A program made the position numbers and the translations under genes. Positions 1 through 5,885 of a stretch of DNA of 9,550 nt are shown one piece after another. The notes under the pieces were generated by a model. That model saw only the letters and a list, made by a program, of their open reading frames with translations, searched no databases and had not been told where the DNA came from. The stretch is from Burkholderiales bacterium (GTDB lineage Bacteria > Pseudomonadota > Gammaproteobacteria > Burkholderiales > SG8-41). How positions within the stretch are numbered: the stretch's first letter is position 1; each line of letters opens with the position of its first letter. The DNA lies in NCBI GenBank assembly GCA_005800795.1, contig SYEN01000305.1:1-9550 (forward strand), given 5' to 3'.

Positions 1-631
1 GCAATGTGTGGATGCGCGGCCCGCGTCCACAGCGCGCGAATCAGGCGCGCGTGGCCGGGCGTGCGTTTACGCTGCGCTTTATTCCGCAGCGCGAGGACCT
101 GGCGACACCTGCCGCCTGGTCGTCGCCGCGTTCGACGCGAGCGGCCGTTGAAGCGATGACACCAGACAGCGTGGTGGTGGTCGATGCCATGGGTACTACG
201 GACGCGGGCATTTTTGGCGACATTCTGTGTGCGCGCATGGTCAGACGCGGCGTTGCAGCGCTGGTAACCGATGGCGTGATGCGTGATTTGCCTGGCGTGT
301 TGGTGACGAATCTGCCGCTGTGGGCGCAAGGTACCGCGCACCCCCGGCGGTGTCGGGCATGACGTTTGTGAACTGGCAGGAGCCGGTGGGCTGCGGCGGC
401 GTTGCGGTTTATCCGGACGATATCATCGTCGCGGATGACGACGGTGCCGTGGTAATCCCTGCAGCGCTGGTGGATGAAATCGCCGCTGACGCGCCCGAAC
501 AGGAACGGCTGGAAGCGTGGATCATGGGCGAAGTAGAAAACGGTGCATCATTGCCGGGGCTGTATCCGCCAGACCAGCGCAACAAGGCGCGCTACCAGAG
601 CCATATAAAAAATATCAATAAAAACAAATAG
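1..631 (+). pseudogene. RraA-family protein (HMG/CHA aldolase-like fold), frameshifted and 5'-truncated by the window edge
   Basis: The protein begins before the window; the first complete codon is at 3-5 and reads into NVWMRGPRP, typical of the early part of RraA-like proteins. The family core follows: GDILCARM, then TDGVMRD, whose Arg (282-284) and Asp (285-287) match the RD pair that binds substrate and metal in class II pyruvate aldolases of this family. The frame hits a stop at 360-362. The rest of the family sequence (GCGGVAVYPDDIIVADDDG, then EAWIMGEVENGASLPGLYPP) continues in another frame to the stop at 629-631. One extra C in the run at 341-345 would join both parts as GTAHPPAVSG, so this is either a recent mutation or a sequence error. 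The C-terminal tail HIKNINKNK is encoded by an AT-rich repeat. The family includes RNase E inhibitors and aldolases; in catabolic surroundings an aldolase or decarboxylase role is likelier, but the substrate is unknown. Confidence 0.8.
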
Positions 632-636
632 TTATG
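609..636 (+). repeat. AT-rich element, copy 1
   Basis: This contains the core atatcaataaaaacaaata. Positions 609-630 are identical to 3820-3841, and after one mismatch the next five bases (ttatg) also match, giving 27 of 28. It contains the stop codon of the RraA-family gene and supplies its last codons. An imperfect inverted copy lies at 9149-9175. It is strikingly AT-rich against the GC-rich surroundings. Function is unknown. Confidence 0.75.
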
Positions 637-664
637 TGAGGCACTCAGCGCGGTTCAGTAAATA

Positions 665-700
665 AAAAACCGGACAATAGGGCGCGTCTGTCCGGTTTTT
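665..700. terminator. Bidirectional rho-independent terminator between convergent genes
   Basis: A perfect 12-bp inverted repeat (aaaaaccggaca at 665-676, tgtccggttttt at 689-700) encloses a 12-nt loop. On each strand the GC-rich half-stem is followed by a run of T, so it can end transcription of both the + strand RraA-family gene (stop at 631) and the - strand Bug gene (stop at 725). Confidence 0.85.
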
Positions 701-724
701 GCGAATGCTCGAGTATTACCCGCG

Positions 725-1699
725 TTATTCCACTTTGATATTGTTCTTCTTGATGATGTCGGCGAAGCGCGCGCTTTGCGCCTTGAGATACGCGCCCATT
801 TCATCGATGCGGCGGTATTCGACTTCGATGCCCACCGACATGATGCGCTCGCGTGTTTCCTGCGATTGCAGCACTTTGTCCACGGCAGCAGTGAGTTTGT
901 CCGCGATGGGTTTGGGTGTGCCCGCCGACACCATGACGCCGATCCACGCGGCGGCTTCAAAGCCCGGCAGATCAGCCGCACTCGCGATTGTCGGGATGCC
1001 CGGCGCCAGTGTGCTGGTGCGCAGCAGTGAAATGCCATAAGCCTTTAAGCGCCCGGTGCGGATGAACGGCATGGTAGCGGCGGTGGTTTCGACCATGTAA
1101 TTGACCTGCCCGCTGACCACGTCGGTGAGCGCGGGAATGCTGCCCTTGTACGGCACGTGCGTGGCTCTGACACCTGCGGCGCTGTTGAAATATTCGCCCA
1201 CCAGATGCGCCGTGGCGCCGGTGCCGGAGGAGGCAAAAGTGTATTTGCCAGCGTTGGCCTTGAGCAGCGCAACGAATTCGCGCGCGTTCGCCGCCGGAAA
1301 CGCGGTTTGCGCCACCAGGATGTACGGTGAAAAACCGGCGTTGGCGATGGGCGCCAGATCGCGCTCGGACACATACGGCACTTTCAGCAACAGCGGGCTG
1401 ATGGTCACCGGGCCGCTGGAGGCCGCCAGCAGCGTGTAACCATCGGGCGTAGCCTTGGCGACGATATCGGTGCCGATGGTGCCGCCCGCGCCCGGGCGGT
1501 TGTCGGCGATGACCTGGTGTCCAAGAATATCGCTCAGCCGCTGCGCCACCACGCGCCCGACCAGATCCGTGGCCTGCCCCGGCGGCCACGGAATCACCAT
1601 GCGCAGCGGGCGGTTGGGAAAATTTTTCGCGGCATTCTGCTGTGCGTATACGGGTCCGGCCAGCAGTCCGGCGGTCAGCAATACAAGAAACGGCTTCAT
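725..1699 (-). CDS. Bug/TctC-family periplasmic solute-binding protein (first of three)
   Basis: A 324-residue extracytoplasmic binding protein of the tripartite tricarboxylate transporter (Bug) family, which captures small carboxylates or related acids in the periplasm. The start at 1699 (ATG) is chosen over the longer frame to 1741 because GGAGGAG lies just upstream (1704-1710) and the product then opens with a clean Sec signal peptide: MK, a hydrophobic stretch, and a likely cut after VYA (residue 19). Family marks are FPNRPLRMVIPWPPG (27-41), ADNRPGAGGTIG (65-76), PDGYTLLAASS (85-95), the second-lobe motif VPYKGSIPALTDVVSGQV (182-199) and GTPKPIADKL near 260-269. The length is normal for the family. 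It stands alone, diverging from the next Bug gene and ending at a shared terminator. No TctA/TctB permease genes are nearby, so the transporter partner and ligand cannot be named. Confidence 0.93.
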   Translation of the reverse strand: MKPFLVLLTAGLLAGPVYAQQNAAKNFPNRPLRMVIPWPPGQATDLVGRVVAQRLSDILGHQVIADNRPGAGGTIGTDIVAKATPDGYTLLAASSGPVTISPLLLKVPYVSERDLAPIANAGFSPYILVAQTAFPAANAREFVALLKANAGKYTFASSGTGATAHLVGEYFNSAAGVRATHVPYKGSIPALTDVVSGQVNYMVETTAATMPFIRTGRLKAYGISLLRTSTLAPGIPTIASAADLPGFEAAAWIGVMVSAGTPKPIADKLTAAVDKVLQSQETRERIMSVGIEVEYRRIDEMGAYLKAQSARFADIIKKNNIKVE

Positions 1700-1800
1700 T
1701 AAACTCCTCCAGTTATTGTGTGCAAATGCGCAAACACGCACTCACGGCGGCGGTATTTTGGCACAATATGGGCTGTAACTTTTTTTGAGGATGTATCAGC
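1700..1800. promoter_or_regulatory. Divergent intergenic region between two Bug genes
   Basis: This 101-bp spacer must hold the promoters of both divergent binding-protein genes. It contains the strong ribosome binding site of the leftward gene (GGAGGAG, read on the - strand at 1704-1710) and a weaker GAGG at 1787-1790 for the rightward gene. No convincing sigma-70 -35/-10 pair stands out in either direction. No clear operator palindrome was seen. Confidence 0.6.
1759..1774 (+). promoter_or_regulatory. Candidate sigma-54 type promoter (weak)
   Basis: TGGCAC at 1759-1764 is followed, after five bases, by GGGC at 1770-1773. This gives the GG (-24) and GC (-12) dinucleotides at sigma-54 spacing, although the usual TT before the GC is GG here. 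The predicted transcription start would fall near 1785, just ahead of the GAGG and the start codon at 1801. No bound activator site was recognised, so this may be chance. Confidence 0.25.
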
Positions 1801-2802
1801 ATGAATTCAATCATTCCATGGGTGACGCGCCCGGTTTTTGCGGCGCTGGTGGTGTCGTTGGGGGTGTCGCTTCTCGTTTCCTCCCGCGCACAGGCGCAGG
1901 CGGCCGGTTACCCGAACAAGCCGATACGCATACTGGTGCCGTTTTCCCCCGGTGGCGGCGCCGATTTGATGGCGCGGCTGGTCACTGCGCGCATGAGCGA
2001 CAAACTCGGTCAGCCGTTCGTAGTGGATAACCGGCCCGCCGCCAGCGGTATTGTTGCCACTGAACTCGCCGCGCGTGCCGCGCCCGACGGCTATACCGTG
2101 CTGACCTGCACCAGCAACCACGCGGGCTATTCGCACATGTACAAGAAGCTGCCCTTCGACATCATGAAGGATTTCGATTTCCTGACGCAGGCCACGTCGT
2201 CGCCGCTGGTGCTGGTGGTGCACCCATCGGTGCCGGTCAAGACCATGCAGGATTTTATTGCGCACGCGCGAGCCAATCCCGGCAAGATGAATTACGGATC
2301 GTCGGGTTCAGGCGGGCCGCCGCACATTGCGGGCGAAATGCTGAAATCGATGGCGAAAATCAACCTCACACACATCATCTACAAGGGTGTTGCACCTGCG
2401 TTGACCGCAGCGCTTGGCAACGAGGTGCAGATGACCTTCACCAATTTGTTCTCCGGCCAGCCGCATATCAAGGGTGGCCGCCTGAAAGTGCTCGCGGTAA
2501 CCAGTGCCAAGCGTCTGCAAGTAGCACCCGAGTGGCCCACCATCACTGAATCGGGCGTGCCGGGTTACGAGGCCGGCATCTGGTTCGGCTTTATGCTGCC
2601 GTTGGGTACGCCCAAGCCCGTTGTTGATCTGCTGCATCGTGAAATCACCGGCGTGTTGAAGTTGCCCGATGTCAGCCAGACCTTCATCAGTCAGGGTGGT
2701 GAAGTCATTGCCAGTACGCCGGCGGAATTCCGCAAGGCGTTTACCACCGATGTCGAACGGCTGGGCCGTGTGATCCGTGATGCGGGCATCAAGGCTGAGT
2801 AA
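1801..2802 (+). CDS. Bug/TctC-family periplasmic solute-binding protein (second)
   Basis: A 333-residue binding protein of the Bug family. The N-terminus is a long signal peptide (a hydrophobic stretch at about residues 12-26, likely cut after AQA at 32 or QA at 34). Mature-domain marks are YPNKPIRILVPFSPGGGADLMAR (37-59, shown with the conserved PGGGAD at 50-55), VVDNRPAASG (74-83), PDGYTVLTCTS (95-105) and a NYGSSGSGGPPHIAGEM segment in the second lobe. The start at 1801 is preceded by GAGG at 1787-1790; a nearby ATG at 1791 is in another frame. The dioxygenase gene begins 15 bp after its stop, so the two are probably co-transcribed. The protein may capture the dioxygenase substrate or a precursor, which is inference from position only. 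The ligand is unknown and no permease subunits are present. Confidence 0.93.
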   Translation: MNSIIPWVTRPVFAALVVSLGVSLLVSSRAQAQAAGYPNKPIRILVPFSPGGGADLMARLVTARMSDKLGQPFVVDNRPAASGIVATELAARAAPDGYTVLTCTSNHAGYSHMYKKLPFDIMKDFDFLTQATSSPLVLVVHPSVPVKTMQDFIAHARANPGKMNYGSSGSGGPPHIAGEMLKSMAKINLTHIIYKGVAPALTAALGNEVQMTFTNLFSGQPHIKGGRLKVLAVTSAKRLQVAPEWPTITESGVPGYEAGIWFGFMLPLGTPKPVVDLLHREITGVLKLPDVSQTFISQGGEVIASTPAEFRKAFTTDVERLGRVIRDAGIKAE

Positions 2803-2817
2803 GGCGCGGAGACCGGC

Positions 2818-3708
2818 ATGCTTGAAGTCATCCCCAGTGGCAAAACACTCGGTGCAACCGTCGCCGGACTTGATCTCGCGCAACCGCTGACCGCGCAGGA
2901 TTTTGTCGCAGTGCGCAACGCACTCGGCGAACACGGCGTGTTGCGTTTCCCCAAGCAGCAACTTACCGCGCAACAGTTGGTGGATTTCAGCGCGCGCTTC
3001 GGCAAACTGGAAATCAACGTGGCAAACGCATATCAGGAACCGGGTCTGCCGCAGATCATGATCCTGTCAAACATGGTCGAAAACGGCAAGCCCGTGGGCA
3101 TGTCCGACGCGGGCCAAAGCTGGCACACCGACATGTCGTACAGCAGAGCCATAGCCTTTGCCAATGTGCTGTATGGCATCAAGATCCCGCGACGCGATAG
3201 CAAAACGCTGGGCAACACCGAGTTCTGCAACATGCACGCCGCGTATGAAGGCTTGCCGGGCGAGTTGAAGGAAAAGCTCGAAGGCAAAACCGTGCTGCAC
3301 GACTTCAACAAATTCTGGGAGATGATGCGGCGTGACAAGGGCAGCAAGCGCCCGCCGCTGACTGAAGCGCAGCGCAAGGCCAAGCCGCCGGTATCGCATC
3401 CGATATTTTTAACGCACCCTTTGACCGGCCGCAAGGTACTGTACGCCAATCCCGGCTACGCGATGCGCATCAACGAACTGCCCGAAGCGGAAAGCGCAGA
3501 AATCCTCGCCTTCCTTTTCGAGCATCAAACCCGGGCCGAGTACCGCTACGCACACGTGTGGGAAGAAGGCGACCTGATGTTCTGGGAAGACATCGGCACC
3601 ATTCACAACGCGGTGGCCGACTACGCACCGCATGAGCATCGTTACATAAAACGCTGTCAGGTGATGGCGTCGGAATTTGGCGAAGATTTTGCGCAGTGCG
3701 TGGCATGA
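2818..3708 (+). CDS. TauD/TfdA-family Fe(II)/2-oxoglutarate-dependent dioxygenase
   Basis: A 296-residue cytoplasmic oxygenase. Family enzymes couple decarboxylation of 2-oxoglutarate to hydroxylation of a substrate, often releasing a sulfonate, phenol or other leaving group. The iron-binding facial triad is visible: His103 and Asp105 in WHTDMSY, and His263 in GTIHNAVADY. Arg275 and Arg279 in HEHRYIKRCQV sit where TauD has the arginines that hold the 2-oxoglutarate carboxylate. The N-terminus (IPSGKTLGATVAGLDLAQPL) and overall length match the family. The start at 2818 follows GGAGA at 2808-2812. It is the distal gene of a two-gene unit with the Bug protein upstream. Taurine or 2,4-D activity cannot be read from the sequence; the WEDIGTIHN motif differs from the WDN(R)xTxH of TauD, so the substrate is left open. 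Confidence 0.92.
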   Translation: MLEVIPSGKTLGATVAGLDLAQPLTAQDFVAVRNALGEHGVLRFPKQQLTAQQLVDFSARFGKLEINVANAYQEPGLPQIMILSNMVENGKPVGMSDAGQSWHTDMSYSRAIAFANVLYGIKIPRRDSKTLGNTEFCNMHAAYEGLPGELKEKLEGKTVLHDFNKFWEMMRRDKGSKRPPLTEAQRKAKPPVSHPIFLTHPLTGRKVLYANPGYAMRINELPEAESAEILAFLFEHQTRAEYRYAHVWEEGDLMFWEDIGTIHNAVADYAPHEHRYIKRCQVMASEFGEDFAQCVA

Positions 3709-3844
3709 ATTTTTTGGTTCATCTGAAACTAGAGTGGACAATAAACCCGCAGTGTCATTCCCGCTTTTGCGGGAATGAAAGGGACGGGATTGTTCCATTT
3801 ACGCACTATCGCCCTAATGAAAATATCAATAAAAACAAATACTT
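3709..3844. other. 136-bp intergenic spacer with hairpin and AT-rich repeat
   Basis: This holds a T run right after the dioxygenase stop (3712-3717), the perfect hairpin at 3755-3778 and most of the AT-rich element at 3820-3847. No Shine-Dalgarno sequence precedes the start codon at 3845 and no good sigma-70 promoter was found. Confidence 0.6.
3755..3778. repeat. Perfect 10-bp hairpin (tcattcccgc / gcgggaatga), REP/dRS3-like
   Basis: The arms 3755-3764 and 3769-3778 are exact reverse complements around a TTTT loop. Sequences of the form gtcattcccgc...gcgggaat are common dispersed palindromes in proteobacterial genomes, so this is probably one copy of a REP-like family. It lies 46 bp after the dioxygenase stop and could act as a transcript end or an mRNA-stabilising stem, but no T tract follows it. 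Confidence 0.7.
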
Positions 3845-3847
3845 ATG
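3820..3847 (+). repeat. AT-rich element, copy 2, abutting a start codon
   Basis: Identical to copy 1 over 22 nt (3820-3841 versus 609-630), then one mismatch and five further matching bases that include the ATG of the third Bug gene (3845-3847). It takes the place where a ribosome binding site would be expected; an A-rich, unstructured leader can aid initiation through ribosomal protein S1, which is inference here. Confidence 0.75.
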
Positions 3848-4837
3848 AAACGCATCCCATTCAGCCTTTGCGCGTTTGCGATAACGTCCGCCTTGGCCAG
3901 CACCGCCGGCTGGGCACAAACGGCGTCAACGTCGAGCTACCCGGTGCGGCCGGTGCGTTTCGTCGTCGGTTTCGCGCCCGGTGGCCCACCCGACGTGATC
4001 GCGCGCATAACAGGTCAAGATATCGGTGCGGCGCTCGGCCAGACCGTGGTGGTGGAAAACCGCCCCGGCGGCAACGCACAGGTAGCCACCGAACTGGTGG
4101 CACGTGCGACCCCAGACGGTTACACGCTGCTGTTTTCGGCGTTGTCGCTGCTGGTCAACCCCATTTTGCTGGAAGGCCGCGCGCGCTACGATCCCTTTAA
4201 GGATTTCGCACCGGTCAGCAACGCGGCGCTGTTGCCGATGGTCGTAGTTACCGGGGCGCCGAGCAAAATCAACACGCTGCCGGAATTGCTCGCCGCCGCC
4301 AAGGCCAAGCCCGGCGCCGTCACCTATGCCACGCCCGGCCATGGCGGTTCGCCACACCTGGCCGGCGCGCTGCTGGAAAACCTGAGCGGCACGCGCATGA
4401 CCGGCGTGCCGTTTCGCGGCAACGGCCCGGCGCTGACCGACGTGATGTCGGGGCAAGTGACCTTCATGTTTTACCCCATGCTCGGCATCGCCGATCACGT
4501 CGCCACCAAGCGCCTGAAAGTGCTGGCCGTGGGCACACCCAAGCGCCATCCCGATTTTGCCGATGTGCCGACGATGGCCGAATCCGGCTTCCCCGGCTTC
4601 GAAGAAACCGCGCCGTGGGTGGGCTTGCTTGCGCCCACCGGCACACCTGCGGCCATCGTTAACCGGCTGAGTGAAGAAATGCGCAAATCGCTGGCCAAAC
4701 CGGACACCGTCGCGCGCCTAAAAGCGCTGGGCGCGGTGACGGTGGGCGATACACCCGGCGAATTTTTGAAATTTCTGCGCAAGGATCACGAACGCTGGAC
4801 GCGTGTGATCAAGGCTGCGGGGGTTAAGGCGGAATAA
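3845..4837 (+). CDS. Bug/TctC-family periplasmic solute-binding protein (third)
   Basis: A 330-residue Bug-family binding protein with a signal peptide (MKR, a hydrophobic stretch, a likely cut after GWA at residue 24). Family marks are YPVRPVRFVVGFAPGGPPD (32-50), VVENRPGGNAQVATELVA (69-86), PDGYTLL (90-96) and a second-lobe VPFRGNGPALTDVMSGQV. The start at 3845 gives a normal signal peptide, yet no Shine-Dalgarno sequence is present; the AT-rich repeat sits directly ahead instead. It is separated from the dioxygenase by 136 bp with a hairpin, so it is probably transcribed on its own, and a candidate operator for the following operon begins 18 bp after its stop. The ligand and membrane partners are unknown. 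It is clearly a paralogue rather than a duplicate of the other two, since alignable stretches are diverged. Confidence 0.92.
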   Translation: MKRIPFSLCAFAITSALASTAGWAQTASTSSYPVRPVRFVVGFAPGGPPDVIARITGQDIGAALGQTVVVENRPGGNAQVATELVARATPDGYTLLFSALSLLVNPILLEGRARYDPFKDFAPVSNAALLPMVVVTGAPSKINTLPELLAAAKAKPGAVTYATPGHGGSPHLAGALLENLSGTRMTGVPFRGNGPALTDVMSGQVTFMFYPMLGIADHVATKRLKVLAVGTPKRHPDFADVPTMAESGFPGFEETAPWVGLLAPTGTPAAIVNRLSEEMRKSLAKPDTVARLKALGAVTVGDTPGEFLKFLRKDHERWTRVIKAAGVKAE

Positions 4838-5071
4838 ATCCAACGCACCATAATTTTGGTCGGTCGATTGGTCGGTCGAACAGCGAAGTCAAGGTAGCCA
4901 TCAAAGTTTCTGCCAAGCTCGCAGTCCATTAATTGGCCCTGATTTCGTATGACCGGTTCAAGCCAAATCGCCGATGCAAGGCAAGTTTCCACACGTGCCG
5001 TTTGCATTTCGGATGGTGTAGCATTGCCGCCACGCAGATTCAATAGGGCTAACAGCGGAGGCGGCACGTCT
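4838..5071 (+). promoter_or_regulatory. 234-bp leader of the acyl-CoA operon
   Basis: The spacer holds the tandem 12-bp repeat at 4856-4879, a -10-like CATAAT at 4849-4854 lacking a good -35, and the ribosome binding site GGAGG at 5057-5061, ten bases before the crotonase start. The stretch 4880-5040 looks less GC-rich than its neighbours and carries no recognisable gene. An open frame on the - strand across it (4786-5106) has no family match that I recognise. Confidence 0.5.
4856..4879. promoter_or_regulatory. Perfect tandem 12-bp repeat, candidate operator
   Basis: The unit ttggtcggtcga occurs twice head to tail with no mismatch. It lies directly after the -10-like CATAAT at 4849-4854, where a repressor would block transcription. 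GGTCGG-type half-sites resemble those of some TetR-family regulators of acyl-CoA catabolism, but here the units are direct rather than inverted, and no regulator gene is in the window. The assignment is tentative. Confidence 0.45.
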
Positions 5072-5848
5072 ATGGCACTGGTCGAATACAAGGCAGAAAA
5101 CGGCATCGGTTACATCACATTGAACCGGCCGGAAAAACTTAACGCGTTTTCGGATGACGTGGGCGCAGTGTTTTGCGAGGCGTTATTTCAGCTGTATGAC
5201 GATTCCACGGCGCAGGTCGGGATTATTTCCGGCAACGGGCGCGCATTTTGCAGCGGTGCGGATGTGCGTCAGCGCCAGTTGCGCGCGAAGGCGGAGCTGG
5301 AAAAACTCAGCAGCCCGGCGGGGCGTGGCACCAATTTTCGCGATCCGTTTTTCAAACCGCCGGTGGCCAAGCCCATCATTGCCGCTGTGCACGGCTACTG
5401 TTACGGCATGGGCGTGCGCATTGCGCTTTATTCCGACATGCTGGTGGCCACGCGCGATGCCAAGTTTCAGATCACCGAAACGCCGCGCGGGCTGGATAGC
5501 ACGCCGTTCTGGATGATGCTCGATGCCCTCGGCGCGGGCATGTTTGCCAGCGATGTGTGTCTCACCGGCCGCTCTTGGACGGGCGAGGAGGCCGCGCAAC
5601 ATGGCCTGCTGACGCGCATGTGCGAACCGGGTGAACACGTCAAGGCCGCCGAGGCGCTGGCGCGCGAGGTGTTGAAGAATCCGCCGCTGGCGGTGCGCGC
5701 GGTGGTGGCAGTGCGGCGCTCCAAGCTGCACGTAATGGATGTGCAGGCGCATGCGTCCGGCCCCAAGGGTTTGTATCTGACGGAAGATTTTCGCGAAAGC
5801 GCGCTGGCGTTCCTTGAAAAACGCAAGGCAGTGTTTCACGGGCGGTAG
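5072..5848 (+). CDS. Crotonase-family enzyme (enoyl-CoA hydratase/isomerase superfamily), atypical active site
   Basis: A 258-residue protein of normal length for the superfamily, acting on acyl-CoA thioesters. The start at 5072 is chosen because GGAGG lies ten bases upstream and MALVEYKAENGIGYITLNRP is a typical beginning; an in-frame start at 4949 would add 41 residues unlike the family. The oxyanion-hole segments are FCSGADV (59-65) and HGYCYGMG (107-114). Ungapped alignment by eye with rat hydratase (NGYALGGGCELAM through FGQPE) puts Arg116 at the first catalytic Glu (Glu144), while Glu136 in QITETP keeps the second (Glu164). This argues against a plain syn-hydratase and leaves isomerase, hydrolase or other crotonase chemistry open. 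It is the first gene of a four-gene operon, 37 bp ahead of the dehydrogenase. Confidence 0.9.
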   Translation: MALVEYKAENGIGYITLNRPEKLNAFSDDVGAVFCEALFQLYDDSTAQVGIISGNGRAFCSGADVRQRQLRAKAELEKLSSPAGRGTNFRDPFFKPPVAKPIIAAVHGYCYGMGVRIALYSDMLVATRDAKFQITETPRGLDSTPFWMMLDALGAGMFASDVCLTGRSWTGEEAAQHGLLTRMCEPGEHVKAAEALAREVLKNPPLAVRAVVAVRRSKLHVMDVQAHASGPKGLYLTEDFRESALAFLEKRKAVFHGR

Positions 5849-5885
5849 AAGGTAATTTCACGTATTTTCACTCAGGGAGATCCCC

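Noticed and set aside
336..345. Programmed -1 frameshift in the RraA-family gene
   Set aside because: A CCCCC run could slip, but no slippery heptamer or downstream stem is evident, and the family has no known frameshift, so mutation or sequence error is simpler.
2308..2973. 221-codon open frame on the - strand opposite the second Bug gene and the dioxygenase start
   Set aside because: It is antisense to two recognised genes, with no domain and no ribosome binding site of note.
3820..3847. AT-rich element as an IHF site
   Set aside because: TATCAA fits the first half of the consensus, but the TTR half at the right distance is absent.
4949..5071. N-terminal extension of the crotonase from an upstream ATG
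   Set aside because: The added 41 residues do not look like crotonase sequence, and a good GGAGG site precedes the internal ATG at 5072.
4786..5106. 106-codon open frame on the - strand through the operon leader
   Set aside because: The composition is less shadow-like than others, but it overlaps the third Bug gene end, the tandem repeat and the crotonase start, and matches no family I recognise.
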